A stretch of DNA of 64,000 nucleotides, taken from contig NZ_JAANOG010000002.1 of assembly GCF_019923745.1 (NCBI RefSeq), forward strand, positions 248,001 to 312,000, written 5' to 3'. This document shows positions 52,690 to 60,609 of this stretch, piece by piece. The notes under the pieces are model-generated. The model did not search any database and had not been told where the DNA came from. It saw nothing but the letters and a program-made list of their open reading frames with translations. The stretch is from Aquirufa aurantiipilula. Its GTDB lineage: Bacteria; Bacteroidota; Bacteroidia; Cytophagales; Spirosomataceae. The first letter of the stretch is position 1. Each line of letters begins with the position of its first letter. The position numbers and the translations under genes are program-made.

Positions 52690-53718
52690 TTAGCCAATGT
52701 AGTATTGTAAGGCTTTTTTCATTTCTGCCTTACTTACTGGGATATCGTATCCACAATCTCCAATACCGGTTAATAAAGAGAACCGAACCTCATTTCCGAG
52801 GTTCTTTTTGTCTTGCATGGTCAAACGGATAATTTCAGGAATTTCACTTTCTTGGATGGTTACTTTTCCATAAGTAGCAAATAGGTATGCCTCAATCTCT
52901 TCTAATTCGGCTAAACTGATTAAACCTCTTTCATACGAGAGGAATGCTTCTGTGATGATTCCTACTGCCACAGCTTCACCGTGTAAGATTTTCCTTTTCC
53001 CCTGATTCAACAAAAATGTTTCAACGGCATGCCCCAAAGTATGTCCTAAATTGAGGATTTTACGGATGCCCGCTTCTTTAGGATCTTTTGTAACTATGGC
53101 TTCTTTAATAGCGACAGAATGTGCTACTAAGGTGGCAAAATTGTTTTCTTGCCAATCCACTTGACTTATTTCAGACCATTTTGCGGCATCTCGAATTAAA
53201 CAATGCTTGATAATTTCAGCGAAACCAGACCTTTTTTCTCTTTCAGTCAATGTTTCTAGGAAATTTGGATCAATGAGCACCGTTTTAGGTAATTGGAATA
53301 CCCCCAAATGATTTTTGAAACCTTGAAAATCGATACCCAATTTACCTCCTACACTTGCATCAACTTGAGCCAATAGGGTAGTAGGTATTTGAATGAAATC
53401 GATACCTCTTTTATAGGTTGATGCACAAAATCCTCCCATGTCACCAATAACTCCTCCACCCAAATTGATCATTAATGCATGTCTATCTAAATTTGCTTGG
53501 GTCATAACTTCCCAAATTTTTACACAAGTAGTTAGGTTTTTATTCGCTTCACCTGATTTGATGACAACCTTAATGAAATTTTTAGGTAGAATATTTTCAA
53601 TCTTAGGTAAACAATGTTTTTGAGTTAGCTCATCCACTAATACAATAACTCTAGAATAGTTTTTATGGGCTAAAAAAGCAGGTAGAGAAGTGGAAATAGA
53701 AGCTATTTGAACAGACAT
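52690..53718 (-). CDS. aroB: 3-Dehydroquinate synthase
   Basis: 342 aa. NAD-binding and substrate motifs: VVIKSGEANKNL, LINLGGGVIGDMGGFCASTYKRGIDFIQIPTTLLAQVDASVGGK (quoted in part as GGGVIGDMGG and PTTLLAQVDASVGGK), SGFAEIIKHCLI, LNLGHTLGHAVE, HGEAVAVGI. It converts DAHP to dehydroquinate, the step after the DAHP synthase at 48170. Single gene; divergent from pdhB. Confidence 0.97.
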   Translation of the reverse strand: MSVQIASISTSLPAFLAHKNYSRVIVLVDELTQKHCLPKIENILPKNFIKVVIKSGEANKNLTTCVKIWEVMTQANLDRHALMINLGGGVIGDMGGFCASTYKRGIDFIQIPTTLLAQVDASVGGKLGIDFQGFKNHLGVFQLPKTVLIDPNFLETLTEREKRSGFAEIIKHCLIRDAAKWSEISQVDWQENNFATLVAHSVAIKEAIVTKDPKEAGIRKILNLGHTLGHAVETFLLNQGKRKILHGEAVAVGIITEAFLSYERGLISLAELEEIEAYLFATYGKVTIQESEIPEIIRLTMQDKKNLGNEVRFSLLTGIGDCGYDIPVSKAEMKKALQYYIG

Positions 53719-53795
53719 AAGATGTAAAATTGGTATTAAAGTTTAAAAATACCACGAATTTCTCAAAATGGGCAATTTGAGAACCTAATTTTGGT

Positions 53796-53826
53796 TTTGT
53801 GGTATGCTTTTTCTTGCCTAATTTTG
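53796..53826 (+). promoter_or_regulatory. Bacteroidota promoter of pdhB
   Basis: TTTG at 53796-53799, a 19-nt spacer and a perfect TAATTTTG at 53819-53826, 34 bp before the ATG. Best match to TTTG-N19-TAnnTTTG in the window. Confidence 0.65.
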
Positions 53827-53860
53827 CGCGGTTATGTTTTTTCATACACCTTAAAATTTT

Positions 53861-54844
53861 ATGAGAGAGATTCAATTCAGAGAAGCCTTGCGTGAGGCAA
53901 TGCAAGAAGAGATGCGACGCGATGCATCCGTTTTTTTAATGGGTGAGGAGGTAGCAGAATACAATGGTGCATACAAAGTTTCCCAAGGTATGTTGGATGA
54001 GTTTGGTCCAGACCGGGTAATTGATACTCCGATTGCAGAATTAGGTTTTGGTGGTATTGGAGTGGGAGCTGCGGCCAATGGTTTACGTCCGATAGTTGAG
54101 TTTATGACTTTCAACTTCTCCTTGGTAGCCATTGATCAAATTATCAATTCGGCCTCTAAAATGATGTCGATGTCTGGTGGTCAATATTCTTGCCCTATTG
54201 TTTTCCGTGGTCCTACGGGTAATGCGGGTCAATTGTCATCTCAGCACTCATCCAACTTTGAAAATTGGTATGCCAATACTCCAGGTTTGAAAGTGGTAGT
54301 TCCATCTAATCCAGCCGATGCCAAAGGTTTATTGAAAGCCTCCATTCGTGATAACGATCCCGTTATTTTCATGGAATCGGAATTGATGTATGGAGATAAA
54401 GGATTGGTACCAGATGGAGAATTTTTAATTCCAATTGGTAAAGCTAACATCGTGAAAGAAGGAAAGGATGTTACTATTGTCACCTTTGGAAAAATGCTTT
54501 CTCGCGTGGTAATGCCAGCTGTAGAAGAATTAACTAAAATGGGTATCAATGCTGAGGTAATTGATTTACGCAGCGTACGTCCAATTGATTACATCACAGT
54601 GGTAGAATCCGTTAAGAAAACTAACCGTTGTGTGGTTGTTGAGGAAGCCAATCCATTGTCGGCTATTTCTTCTGAAATTACCTATCACTTACAACGTTGG
54701 GCATTTGATTATCTAGATGCACCAGTAGTACGTGTTAATTCTAAGGATTTACCTTTGCCATACGCGCCAACCTTGATTGAAGAAATTTTACCTAGTATTG
54801 AGCGTACAATTCAAGCAGTAAAAACAGTTACTTACAAAAAGTAA
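53861..54844 (+). CDS. pdhB: Pyruvate dehydrogenase E1 component, beta subunit
   Basis: 327 aa. Transketolase-like beta subunit: REALREAMQEEMRRDASVFLMGEEVAEYNGAYKVSQG (start REALREAMQEEM), DTPIAELGFGGIGVGAA, EFMTFNFSLVAIDQIINSA, GPTGNAGQLSSQHS and the C-terminal VVVEEANPLSAISSEI. It builds the thiamine-diphosphate site with E1-alpha. The gene is separate from pdhA and E2, which is common in Bacteroidota. It could in principle belong to a branched-chain complex, but the motifs fit pyruvate best. Confidence 0.93.
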   Translation: MREIQFREALREAMQEEMRRDASVFLMGEEVAEYNGAYKVSQGMLDEFGPDRVIDTPIAELGFGGIGVGAAANGLRPIVEFMTFNFSLVAIDQIINSASKMMSMSGGQYSCPIVFRGPTGNAGQLSSQHSSNFENWYANTPGLKVVVPSNPADAKGLLKASIRDNDPVIFMESELMYGDKGLVPDGEFLIPIGKANIVKEGKDVTIVTFGKMLSRVVMPAVEELTKMGINAEVIDLRSVRPIDYITVVESVKKTNRCVVVEEANPLSAISSEITYHLQRWAFDYLDAPVVRVNSKDLPLPYAPTLIEEILPSIERTIQAVKTVTYKK

Positions 54845-54865
54845 TTCGAATAAAATATACGTGTC

Positions 54866-54894
54866 AAGAGCCGAGCATAAACTCGGCTTTTTTT
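54866..54894 (+). terminator. Terminator after pdhB
   Basis: Stem AGCCGAG / CTCGGCT with a 6-nt loop, followed by a run of T. Confidence 0.9.
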
Positions 54895-54961
54895 GTGCCC
54901 AGTTCACATATGGTATTAATATCAACTTATTGGACAACATATGTATTTCAAAAAACGTTAT

Positions 54962-55017
54962 GAACGCTCAACGCTGTCAAGGTTTTGAACCTTGACAGCG
55001 TTAGGGAATTAGCGTTC
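54962..55017. repeat. Nested palindromic intergenic repeat, copy 2
   Basis: Inner perfect 15-bp arms AACGCTGTCAAGGTT (54970-54984) and AACCTTGACAGCGTT (54988-55002). Outer stem GAACGCT (54962-54968) and AGCGTTC (55011-55017). The upstream flank ATCAACTTATTGGACAACAT resembles that of copy 1 (28617-28669). Confidence 0.8.
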
Positions 55018-55025
55018 AAAAACAC

Positions 55026-55057
55026 AAAAAAGTCCCCCAATTTTGGGGGACTTTTAA
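55026..55057 (-). terminator. Terminator after htrA
   Basis: 13-bp stem AAAAGTCCCCCAA / TTGGGGGACTTTT; on the minus strand it is followed by TTTTTTG. Confidence 0.9.
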
Positions 55058-55086
55058 ATTTTCAATACCTTAAATTGTCCTGAATC

Positions 55087-56562
55087 TTACAAGACATAAA
55101 TGAAACGTGAACCGTCTACATCAACTCCTTCTAATTTAATTCGGCCTTTGCGCGCTTCTAATAACTGAACAGCCTCCTTTGGATCACTAACAGCTTTATC
55201 GTTTATTTTTGTGATGATAGAACCTTTAGATAAACCATACATTTCTAGTCGGCCATCAGCTAATACCTCAATGATTTTTACACCATTACTAACTTTGAAT
55301 TTCTCTTTGTCTGCGCTACTTAGTGTTCCAAATTTGGCCCCTAAAAATTCAGACTTAGTAGACTCACCTACATCTCCTTTTACAATGGAGGTATTCCCGT
55401 CTTTGTTTTTCAACGTTACTTTGAATTCCTTGGTTTGACCATCACGATTTACTGTCACTAAAATGCTTTCACCCGGACGCTTTCTTCCTACTATTTCCAT
55501 TAATTTGGATGAAGATTTGGTATCGGTTCCATCGATTTTAGTAATGACATCATTGATTTTGATACCGGCATCTTTTGCTGCCGAATTTTCTGAGAATCCA
55601 CCTACATAAACCCCATCCTTAGATTTAAGGTCTTTTTCCTCTGCCAATTTGGCATTTACTTCGGTAATACTCACACCCAAGAAACCACGTTGTACATTGC
55701 CATATTTAATCAAATCAGATGACACTTTCTTTACAATACTTACTGGGACAGCAAAAGAATAACCTGCAAATTGGCCAGTTCTAGAATAGATAGCTGTATT
55801 GATACCAATAAGTTCCCCTTTTAGATTAACCAAGGCGCCCCCAGAATTTCCTGGATTTACCGCAGCATCTGTTTGAATGAAAGATTCTAGAGGATTGGTA
55901 TCTCCATCACGGTCAATGATGTTTTGACGGCCTTTAGCGGATACAATACCCGCAGTAACTGTTGATTCCAAGTTAAAAGGATTTCCCACAGCTAATACCC
56001 ATTCCCCTACTCGCAATGCATCTGAATCTCCGAATGTCAAGAAAGGTAAATTTTCTGCCTTGATTTGAATGACCGCCAAGTCTGATGAAGGGTCAGTTGA
56101 AATTACTTTAGCTTTAAATTCACGCTTGTCATTTAAAATTACACTCACTTCTTCTGCCTCTTGTACTACGTGGTTATTTGTCACAATGTATCCATCTGAA
56201 CTAATGATGACCCCAGATCCAGAAGCTTCTTGTGTTTGTGGAGCTTGTTGGCGTCGACCACCAAATGGGTCTCCAAAACCGAAAAAGTCATCAAATGGAC
56301 TGGAGGATTGACGACCCTGACGAGCTGTCATTTTAGTTTTAATGTGCACCACGGCAGGAGTTGTTTTTTCTGCTGCAAAGGTGAATTCGCCGGGATTTCC
56401 GGGGACATTTTGAATGTTGGAAACAGAACTTGTAAATGCTGAAGGTGCATCACCTATGGTGTGCGAGGAACCTAGATTAAGTAAAGAATAGGCGCCAAGA
56501 GTGATTCCGCTAGATAGTAATGCGATAATCACATACGTTTTAAGGTGGTTTTTGATTTCCAT
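55087..56562 (-). CDS. htrA: HtrA/DegP-family periplasmic serine protease
   Basis: 491 aa. N-terminal membrane/signal segment (about 8-30). Protease domain with the catalytic triad H131 (TNNHVV), D161 (SSDLAV) and S240 (NPGNSGGAL). Two PDZ domains follow, about 285-375 (QRGFLGVSITEVNAKLA) and 400-490 (FLGAKFGTLSS...GSIITKINDKAV). A Gly/Gln-rich loop (FGDPFGGRRQQAPQTQ) precedes the active-site His, as in DegP LA-loops. It degrades or refolds damaged envelope proteins. A sigma-54-type promoter lies upstream. Confidence 0.96.
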   Translation of the reverse strand: MEIKNHLKTYVIIALLSSGITLGAYSLLNLGSSHTIGDAPSAFTSSVSNIQNVPGNPGEFTFAAEKTTPAVVHIKTKMTARQGRQSSSPFDDFFGFGDPFGGRRQQAPQTQEASGSGVIISSDGYIVTNNHVVQEAEEVSVILNDKREFKAKVISTDPSSDLAVIQIKAENLPFLTFGDSDALRVGEWVLAVGNPFNLESTVTAGIVSAKGRQNIIDRDGDTNPLESFIQTDAAVNPGNSGGALVNLKGELIGINTAIYSRTGQFAGYSFAVPVSIVKKVSSDLIKYGNVQRGFLGVSITEVNAKLAEEKDLKSKDGVYVGGFSENSAAKDAGIKINDVITKIDGTDTKSSSKLMEIVGRKRPGESILVTVNRDGQTKEFKVTLKNKDGNTSIVKGDVGESTKSEFLGAKFGTLSSADKEKFKVSNGVKIIEVLADGRLEMYGLSKGSIITKINDKAVSDPKEAVQLLEARKGRIKLEGVDVDGSRFIYVL

Positions 56563-56603
56563 AATTTTAAAAATGCGTTAGATTTTTGTTTTGCTAATTT
56601 AAC

Positions 56604-56618
56604 GCAAATTGTGTGCCA
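56604..56618 (-). promoter_or_regulatory. Sigma-54 (RpoN) type promoter of htrA
   Basis: On the minus strand the sequence TGGCACACAATTTGC has GG and GC separated by exactly 10 nt, with full TGGCAC and TTGC boxes. Transcription would start about 12 nt later, roughly 30 nt before the htrA ATG. Confidence 0.6.
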
Positions 56619-56861
56619 TTGTTCTGTCCTAACTATTTTATTAACAAGATTTAAGAATTGGCAGAATGACTGTTTTATGTTTCCAATAAAAACTGACAAA
56701 ACAACAAGTAATAGGACTTTGGAAAAATTGAATTAGTCAAATTGTCCAGCATTTAGCAATCGCTATGTTCTATTATCCAGCTTTTTTGTCATTTTATTTT
56801 GATTACCAAAGAATATTCAGCCTGAGATAGAAGTCCATTTTTTAATCGGCCTATAATTGGT

Positions 56862-56869
56862 TAATTTTG
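56862..56869 (+). promoter_or_regulatory. -7 promoter element of lysS
   Basis: TAATTTTG matches TAnnTTTG. Its position means the in-frame TTG at 56867 is not in the transcript, which supports the ATG at 56900. The -33 box is weak. Confidence 0.5.
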
Positions 56870-56899
56870 CAATTCATTTTAGAAATTAGCAAATACCCC

Positions 56900-58615
56900 A
56901 TGGTTTTAAGTGAGCAAGAACAACTAAGAAGACAGAAAAGATTGGATTTAATGGCATTAGGCATTGATCCTTATCCAGCAGAAGCTTACCCCGTTTCTGT
57001 TTATGCCAAGGAAATTTTGTCTGATTATTCCGCAGAGGCTGCCAACTTTCAAGACGTAACTTTGGCAGGTCGATTGATGGGTTTTCGTATTATGGGAAAT
57101 GCATCTTTTGCAGAATTACAAGATGCAAGTGGCCGTATTCAATTGTATTTCAGAAGGGATGATTTGTGCCCAGGAGAAGATAAAACCTTATATAATACAG
57201 TTTTCAAAAAGCTTTTAGATATTGGGGATATTATAGGTGTAAAAGGATATGTCTTTACTACTCAAATGGGAGAAATATCAGTGCATGTACGCGAATTCAC
57301 TCTTTTGTCTAAAGCATTAAAACCTTTACCCGTGGTGAAAGAAGCCGAAGGACAAACCTTCGATGCTTTTTCTGACCCAGAAATGCGCTACCGCCAGCGT
57401 TATGTTGATTTGATTGTTAATCCTTCAGTTAAGGATATTTTTATCAAAAGGGCGAAAATCATTTCTACCATGAGGTCCATCTTTGATGAGCGTGGTTGGT
57501 TGGAAGTAGAAACACCCGTTTTACAAGCAATTCACGGAGGTGCTTCGGCCAGACCATTCAAGACGCACCACAATACCTTGGATATGCCTCTTTATTTGCG
57601 AATAGCCAATGAGTTGTATTTGAAGCGTTTAATTGTTGGAGGTTTCGATGGCGTATACGAGTTTGGTAAAATGTTTAGAAATGAAGGTATGGATCGTACC
57701 CACAATCCAGAGTTTACTTCATTAGAGTTTTATGTGGCGTATAAGGACTATCACTGGATGATGGACTTGACGGAAAAAATCTTTGAAACAGTTGCTCAAA
57801 CCTTACATCAACAAACGAAGGTAATGGTAGGTGAAAATGCCATTGAGTTTGCTGGACCTTACCCTAAATTATCCATTTCTGAAGCCATTTTAAAGTATTC
57901 AGGCGTTGATGTGGATGCTTTATCTGAAGATGCTTTGCGTGCCAAATGTCTCGAGTTTGGTATGGAAGTAGATGAACAAATGGGAAAGGGCAAATTAATT
58001 GATGAGTTATTTGGGGAGAAAGTCGAAGCGAATTTAATTCAACCAACATTCATTATTGATTATCCTGTTGAAATGTCACCTTTGACTAAAAAACATCGCT
58101 CAAAGGAAGGTTTAGTAGAACGATTTGAATTATTTGTAAATGGTAAAGAAATCGCCAATGCGTATTCAGAATTAAATGACCCAATCGATCAAAAAGAGCG
58201 ATTTGAGGACCAATTGAGGTTAGCTGAGAAAGGTGATGATGAAGCCATGGCTATGGATCATGATTTTATACGTTCTTTGGAATATGCCATGCCGCCAACT
58301 TCTGGTATCGGTATAGGAATAGACCGTTTGACTATGTTGATGACAAACCAAGCATCTATTCAAGAAGTATTGTTCTTCCCTCAAATGCGTCCCGAAGTAA
58401 TAAAAGAAGTGTCCTCTGATGCTGATTTTATACAAGCTGGTGTGGCTGAACATTGGATTCCTGCCTTACAAAAAATGGGAATCTTGACTTTGGAGGCTTT
58501 GAAAGCGGCCAATCCAAATAAAGTCTTTAATGATTTAGGAGGCTTGCGTAAAAAATTGAAGATAGAAGCGGCAATGCCAAGCAAAGAAGAAGTTGTTGCT
58601 TGGATAGAATCATAA
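56900..58615 (+). CDS. lysS: Lysyl-tRNA synthetase, class II
   Basis: 571 aa from the ATG at 56900. An OB-fold anticodon domain (LAGRLMGFRIMGNASFAEL) comes first. Class II motifs follow: RRSIFDERGWLEVETPVL-like motif 1 (MRSIFDERGWLEVETPVLQ), motif 2 KMFRNEGMDRTHNPEFTSLE, and motif 3 PPTSGIGIGIDRLTMLM. A C-terminal extension of about 70 residues (GILTLEALKAANPNKVFNDLGG) is typical for this phylum. It charges tRNA-Lys. Single gene, ended by a strong hairpin. Confidence 0.97.
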   Translation: MVLSEQEQLRRQKRLDLMALGIDPYPAEAYPVSVYAKEILSDYSAEAANFQDVTLAGRLMGFRIMGNASFAELQDASGRIQLYFRRDDLCPGEDKTLYNTVFKKLLDIGDIIGVKGYVFTTQMGEISVHVREFTLLSKALKPLPVVKEAEGQTFDAFSDPEMRYRQRYVDLIVNPSVKDIFIKRAKIISTMRSIFDERGWLEVETPVLQAIHGGASARPFKTHHNTLDMPLYLRIANELYLKRLIVGGFDGVYEFGKMFRNEGMDRTHNPEFTSLEFYVAYKDYHWMMDLTEKIFETVAQTLHQQTKVMVGENAIEFAGPYPKLSISEAILKYSGVDVDALSEDALRAKCLEFGMEVDEQMGKGKLIDELFGEKVEANLIQPTFIIDYPVEMSPLTKKHRSKEGLVERFELFVNGKEIANAYSELNDPIDQKERFEDQLRLAEKGDDEAMAMDHDFIRSLEYAMPPTSGIGIGIDRLTMLMTNQASIQEVLFFPQMRPEVIKEVSSDADFIQAGVAEHWIPALQKMGILTLEALKAANPNKVFNDLGGLRKKLKIEAAMPSKEEVVAWIES

Positions 58616-58635
58616 TTTTATCACTGCTTAAAATC

Positions 58636-58664
58636 AAAAAAGCCATCTCGAAAGATGGCTTTTT
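58636..58664 (+). terminator. Terminator after lysS
   Basis: Stem AAAAAGCCATCT / AGATGGCTTTTT with a CGAA loop and T-rich tail. Confidence 0.9.
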
Positions 58665-58763
58665 CTTTTCTCTTTATTAGAGATCAATGTTGCAATTTTA
58701 ATAGGATAACCTAATATATATTGGAAAATACTGATTTGCTCTAATCAAGGACATGTAAGAAAA

Positions 58764-58958
58764 TTAGATTTTCTTTACATTGATAGCGTTAGCTCCACGC
58801 TTTCCGTCAGTTACTTCGTAGGAAACGCTGTCATTTTCGCGGATCGTAACACCAGCTAAGCCAGTTACGTGTACAAAAATGTCTTCACCTGTTTGATCGT
58901 CAACGATGAATCCGAAACCTTTCGTCTCGTTGAAAAATTTTACTTTACCAGTTTGCAT
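58764..58958 (-). CDS. Cold-shock domain protein
   Basis: 64 aa. Single OB-fold with RNP1 KGFGFIV and RNP2 DIFVHV, followed by VSYEVTDGKRGANAINVKKI. These proteins bind single-stranded RNA and melt structures. The 5' leader after the -7 element at 59020 would be about 55 nt. Single gene. Confidence 0.95.
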   Translation of the reverse strand: MQTGKVKFFNETKGFGFIVDDQTGEDIFVHVTGLAGVTIRENDSVSYEVTDGKRGANAINVKKI

Positions 58959-59280
58959 AAAAAATTAATGTTAAAAATTAAATCTTAAAGAATTTTAGAC
59001 GCAAGAATTTTGACTGGGACAAACTTATAGAATCAAATGGAGTGTAAACCGGGAAGATACTAGGAGGGATGAAGTCGAGAATTTTGCTGAATTAAAACTT
59101 TTAAGTGTCCAAATGTATATAAAATTCAATTGCATGCAAGCAAATTCAAATTAAATATTACAAATTATCAAATATTTTATTTTATAATTGTAATATTTGT
59201 ATAATTATTTGAATTATTCAAATTCGATGTCTAGAAACGGGTAATTAATTAATATTTTTGTAGGTATTAAATTTAGCTAC
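58959..59280. other. AT-rich divergent region between csp and PspC-like gene
   Basis: 322 bp, no gene. It contains the csp leader and -7 element and, towards 59150-59260, a very AT-rich tract that should hold the promoter of the PspC-like gene. Confidence 0.5.
59020..59027 (-). promoter_or_regulatory. -7 promoter element of the cold-shock gene
   Basis: TAAGTTTG on the minus strand is a perfect TAnnTTTG. The -33 box is not obvious. Confidence 0.45.
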
Positions 59281-59502
59281 ATGGAAAAAGTAAAGTATTT
59301 CGTTGAAAATCAAGCTTTTGGAGTTTGTACTAGATTAGGAGAGAAGTTTAAAATTTCCACCTCCAGCATTCGATTATATTTCATTTACACCTCTTTCATC
59401 ACCATGGGGTCTCCCATCATTCTTTATTTAATTCTTGCTTTTTGGATGAATATTCGTCGGTATTTACGCCAAAGAAATAACCCAACAGTTTGGGAATTCT
59501 AG
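59281..59502 (+). CDS. PspC-domain-like small membrane protein
   Basis: 73 aa. The sequence FGVCTRLGEKFKISTSSIRLYFIYTSFITMGSPIILYLILAFWM follows the PspC domain pattern (GVC-x-LA-x-F-x-I-x-x-x-x-RL ... ILYLIL) with one membrane helix at about 38-58. PspC proteins respond to membrane stress. It overlaps the convergent glycosyltransferase by 4 bp. Confidence 0.8.
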   Translation: MEKVKYFVENQAFGVCTRLGEKFKISTSSIRLYFIYTSFITMGSPIILYLILAFWMNIRRYLRQRNNPTVWEF

Positions 59503-60506
59503 AATTTTAAATCAGTAAATTTTTTCTTTTTTTGTATAAAATAGTCCCAAATGATGGATTTGGAATAGCTATTTATGTCTGTACGTCTTACTAATTCTGT
59601 TGCCAAGTTCTGTTTAGGATGTTGAAATAACACATAGTAGTAAAAAGAAAAATGTGCTTTAAGAATGGCCCAAATTAAAGATAATTCACCTGATGTTAGA
59701 TATTTTATTCCCGCTAATCCATCTGCTGCCATTCGTAATAAAATGATGACATATTTTTTCAAGCCGGATTGATTCTTATATAGTAATATTAGATTATTTC
59801 TAAAGTTCAAATAGGTTTTAAATGGATTTGCTTTGTCCAGAGTACCGCCTCCAACATGTTTGACGGTACTTTCTGCTACGGCAGCAACTTGATATCCAGC
59901 TCTTTGAAATCTCCAACATAAGTCAATCTCTTCCATGTGAGCAAAAAAGTAATCATCTAAACCTCCCACTAACCAATATAGGTCGGCTCGTACCAACAAA
60001 CAGGCCCCTGTTGCCCAATTGACTAGGCTAGTTTTGTATTGACCATTATTTTTTTCCAAGGTATCGAATATTCTACCTCGACAAAACGGAAAGCCCAACT
60101 GATCCCAATAGCCACCAGCTGCACCAGCATACTCAAAATGGCTCGGGTTTTGATAGTCTAAGATAAAAGGTTGAACAGCAGCTATTTGTGTATTGCTTTC
60201 CATGTAATCAATTAATGGATTCAACCAATTTTCACTCGGTTCGATGTCAGAATTCATTAAAACGAAGTAATCTGCTTGAATGGATTTCAATGCTCGATTA
60301 TAACCTCCAGCATATCCTAGATTACCTTCGCCAAGTAAAATATGCACTTCAGGGAAATGATTTTTCAGGAAGTCAACAGAATCATCCGACGAACCATTAT
60401 CCGCAACATAGATGGATCCGACAGGACAACTAGCTATCACGGAGGGTAAGAATTTTTCTAAAAAATGCTTTCCATTAAAATTTAATATGACAATCGCTAC
60501 CGACAT
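59499..60506 (-). CDS. Glycosyltransferase family 2, rhamnosyltransferase-like
   Basis: 335 aa. GT-A fold: VAIVILNFNGKHFLEKFLPSV, DNGSSDDSVDFL, GYAGGYNRAL, FVLMNSDIEPSENWL (metal-binding DxD equivalent NSDIE), then ATGACLLVRADLYWLVGGLDDYFFAHMEEIDLCWRFQRAGY (quoted ends ATGACLLV and EEIDLCWR). It resembles WbbL-type enzymes that add sugars to lipid-linked polysaccharides. The C-terminal part has a hydrophobic amphipathic segment (YVIILLRMAADGLAGI). No other sugar genes adjoin. Confidence 0.9.
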   Translation of the reverse strand: MSVAIVILNFNGKHFLEKFLPSVIASCPVGSIYVADNGSSDDSVDFLKNHFPEVHILLGEGNLGYAGGYNRALKSIQADYFVLMNSDIEPSENWLNPLIDYMESNTQIAAVQPFILDYQNPSHFEYAGAAGGYWDQLGFPFCRGRIFDTLEKNNGQYKTSLVNWATGACLLVRADLYWLVGGLDDYFFAHMEEIDLCWRFQRAGYQVAAVAESTVKHVGGGTLDKANPFKTYLNFRNNLILLYKNQSGLKKYVIILLRMAADGLAGIKYLTSGELSLIWAILKAHFSFYYYVLFQHPKQNLATELVRRTDINSYSKSIIWDYFIQKKKKFTDLKF

Positions 60507-60609
60507 AATCTTCCTTTGTTACAAAGGTAAGTAAATCGTTCAAATTAGAATTTATTCGGGAAAGATGTATTTTTGTTAATCTTACCATCACATCAACTAA
60601 TCAAATTGC

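Larger units (their letters stand above)
56563..56899. other. Divergent control region between htrA and lysS
   Basis: 337 bp without a gene. It contains the sigma-54-type site of htrA at 56604-56618, a possible upstream activator site TTGGCAGAATGACTG (56659-56673), and the lysS -7 element at 56862-56869. Confidence 0.6.
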
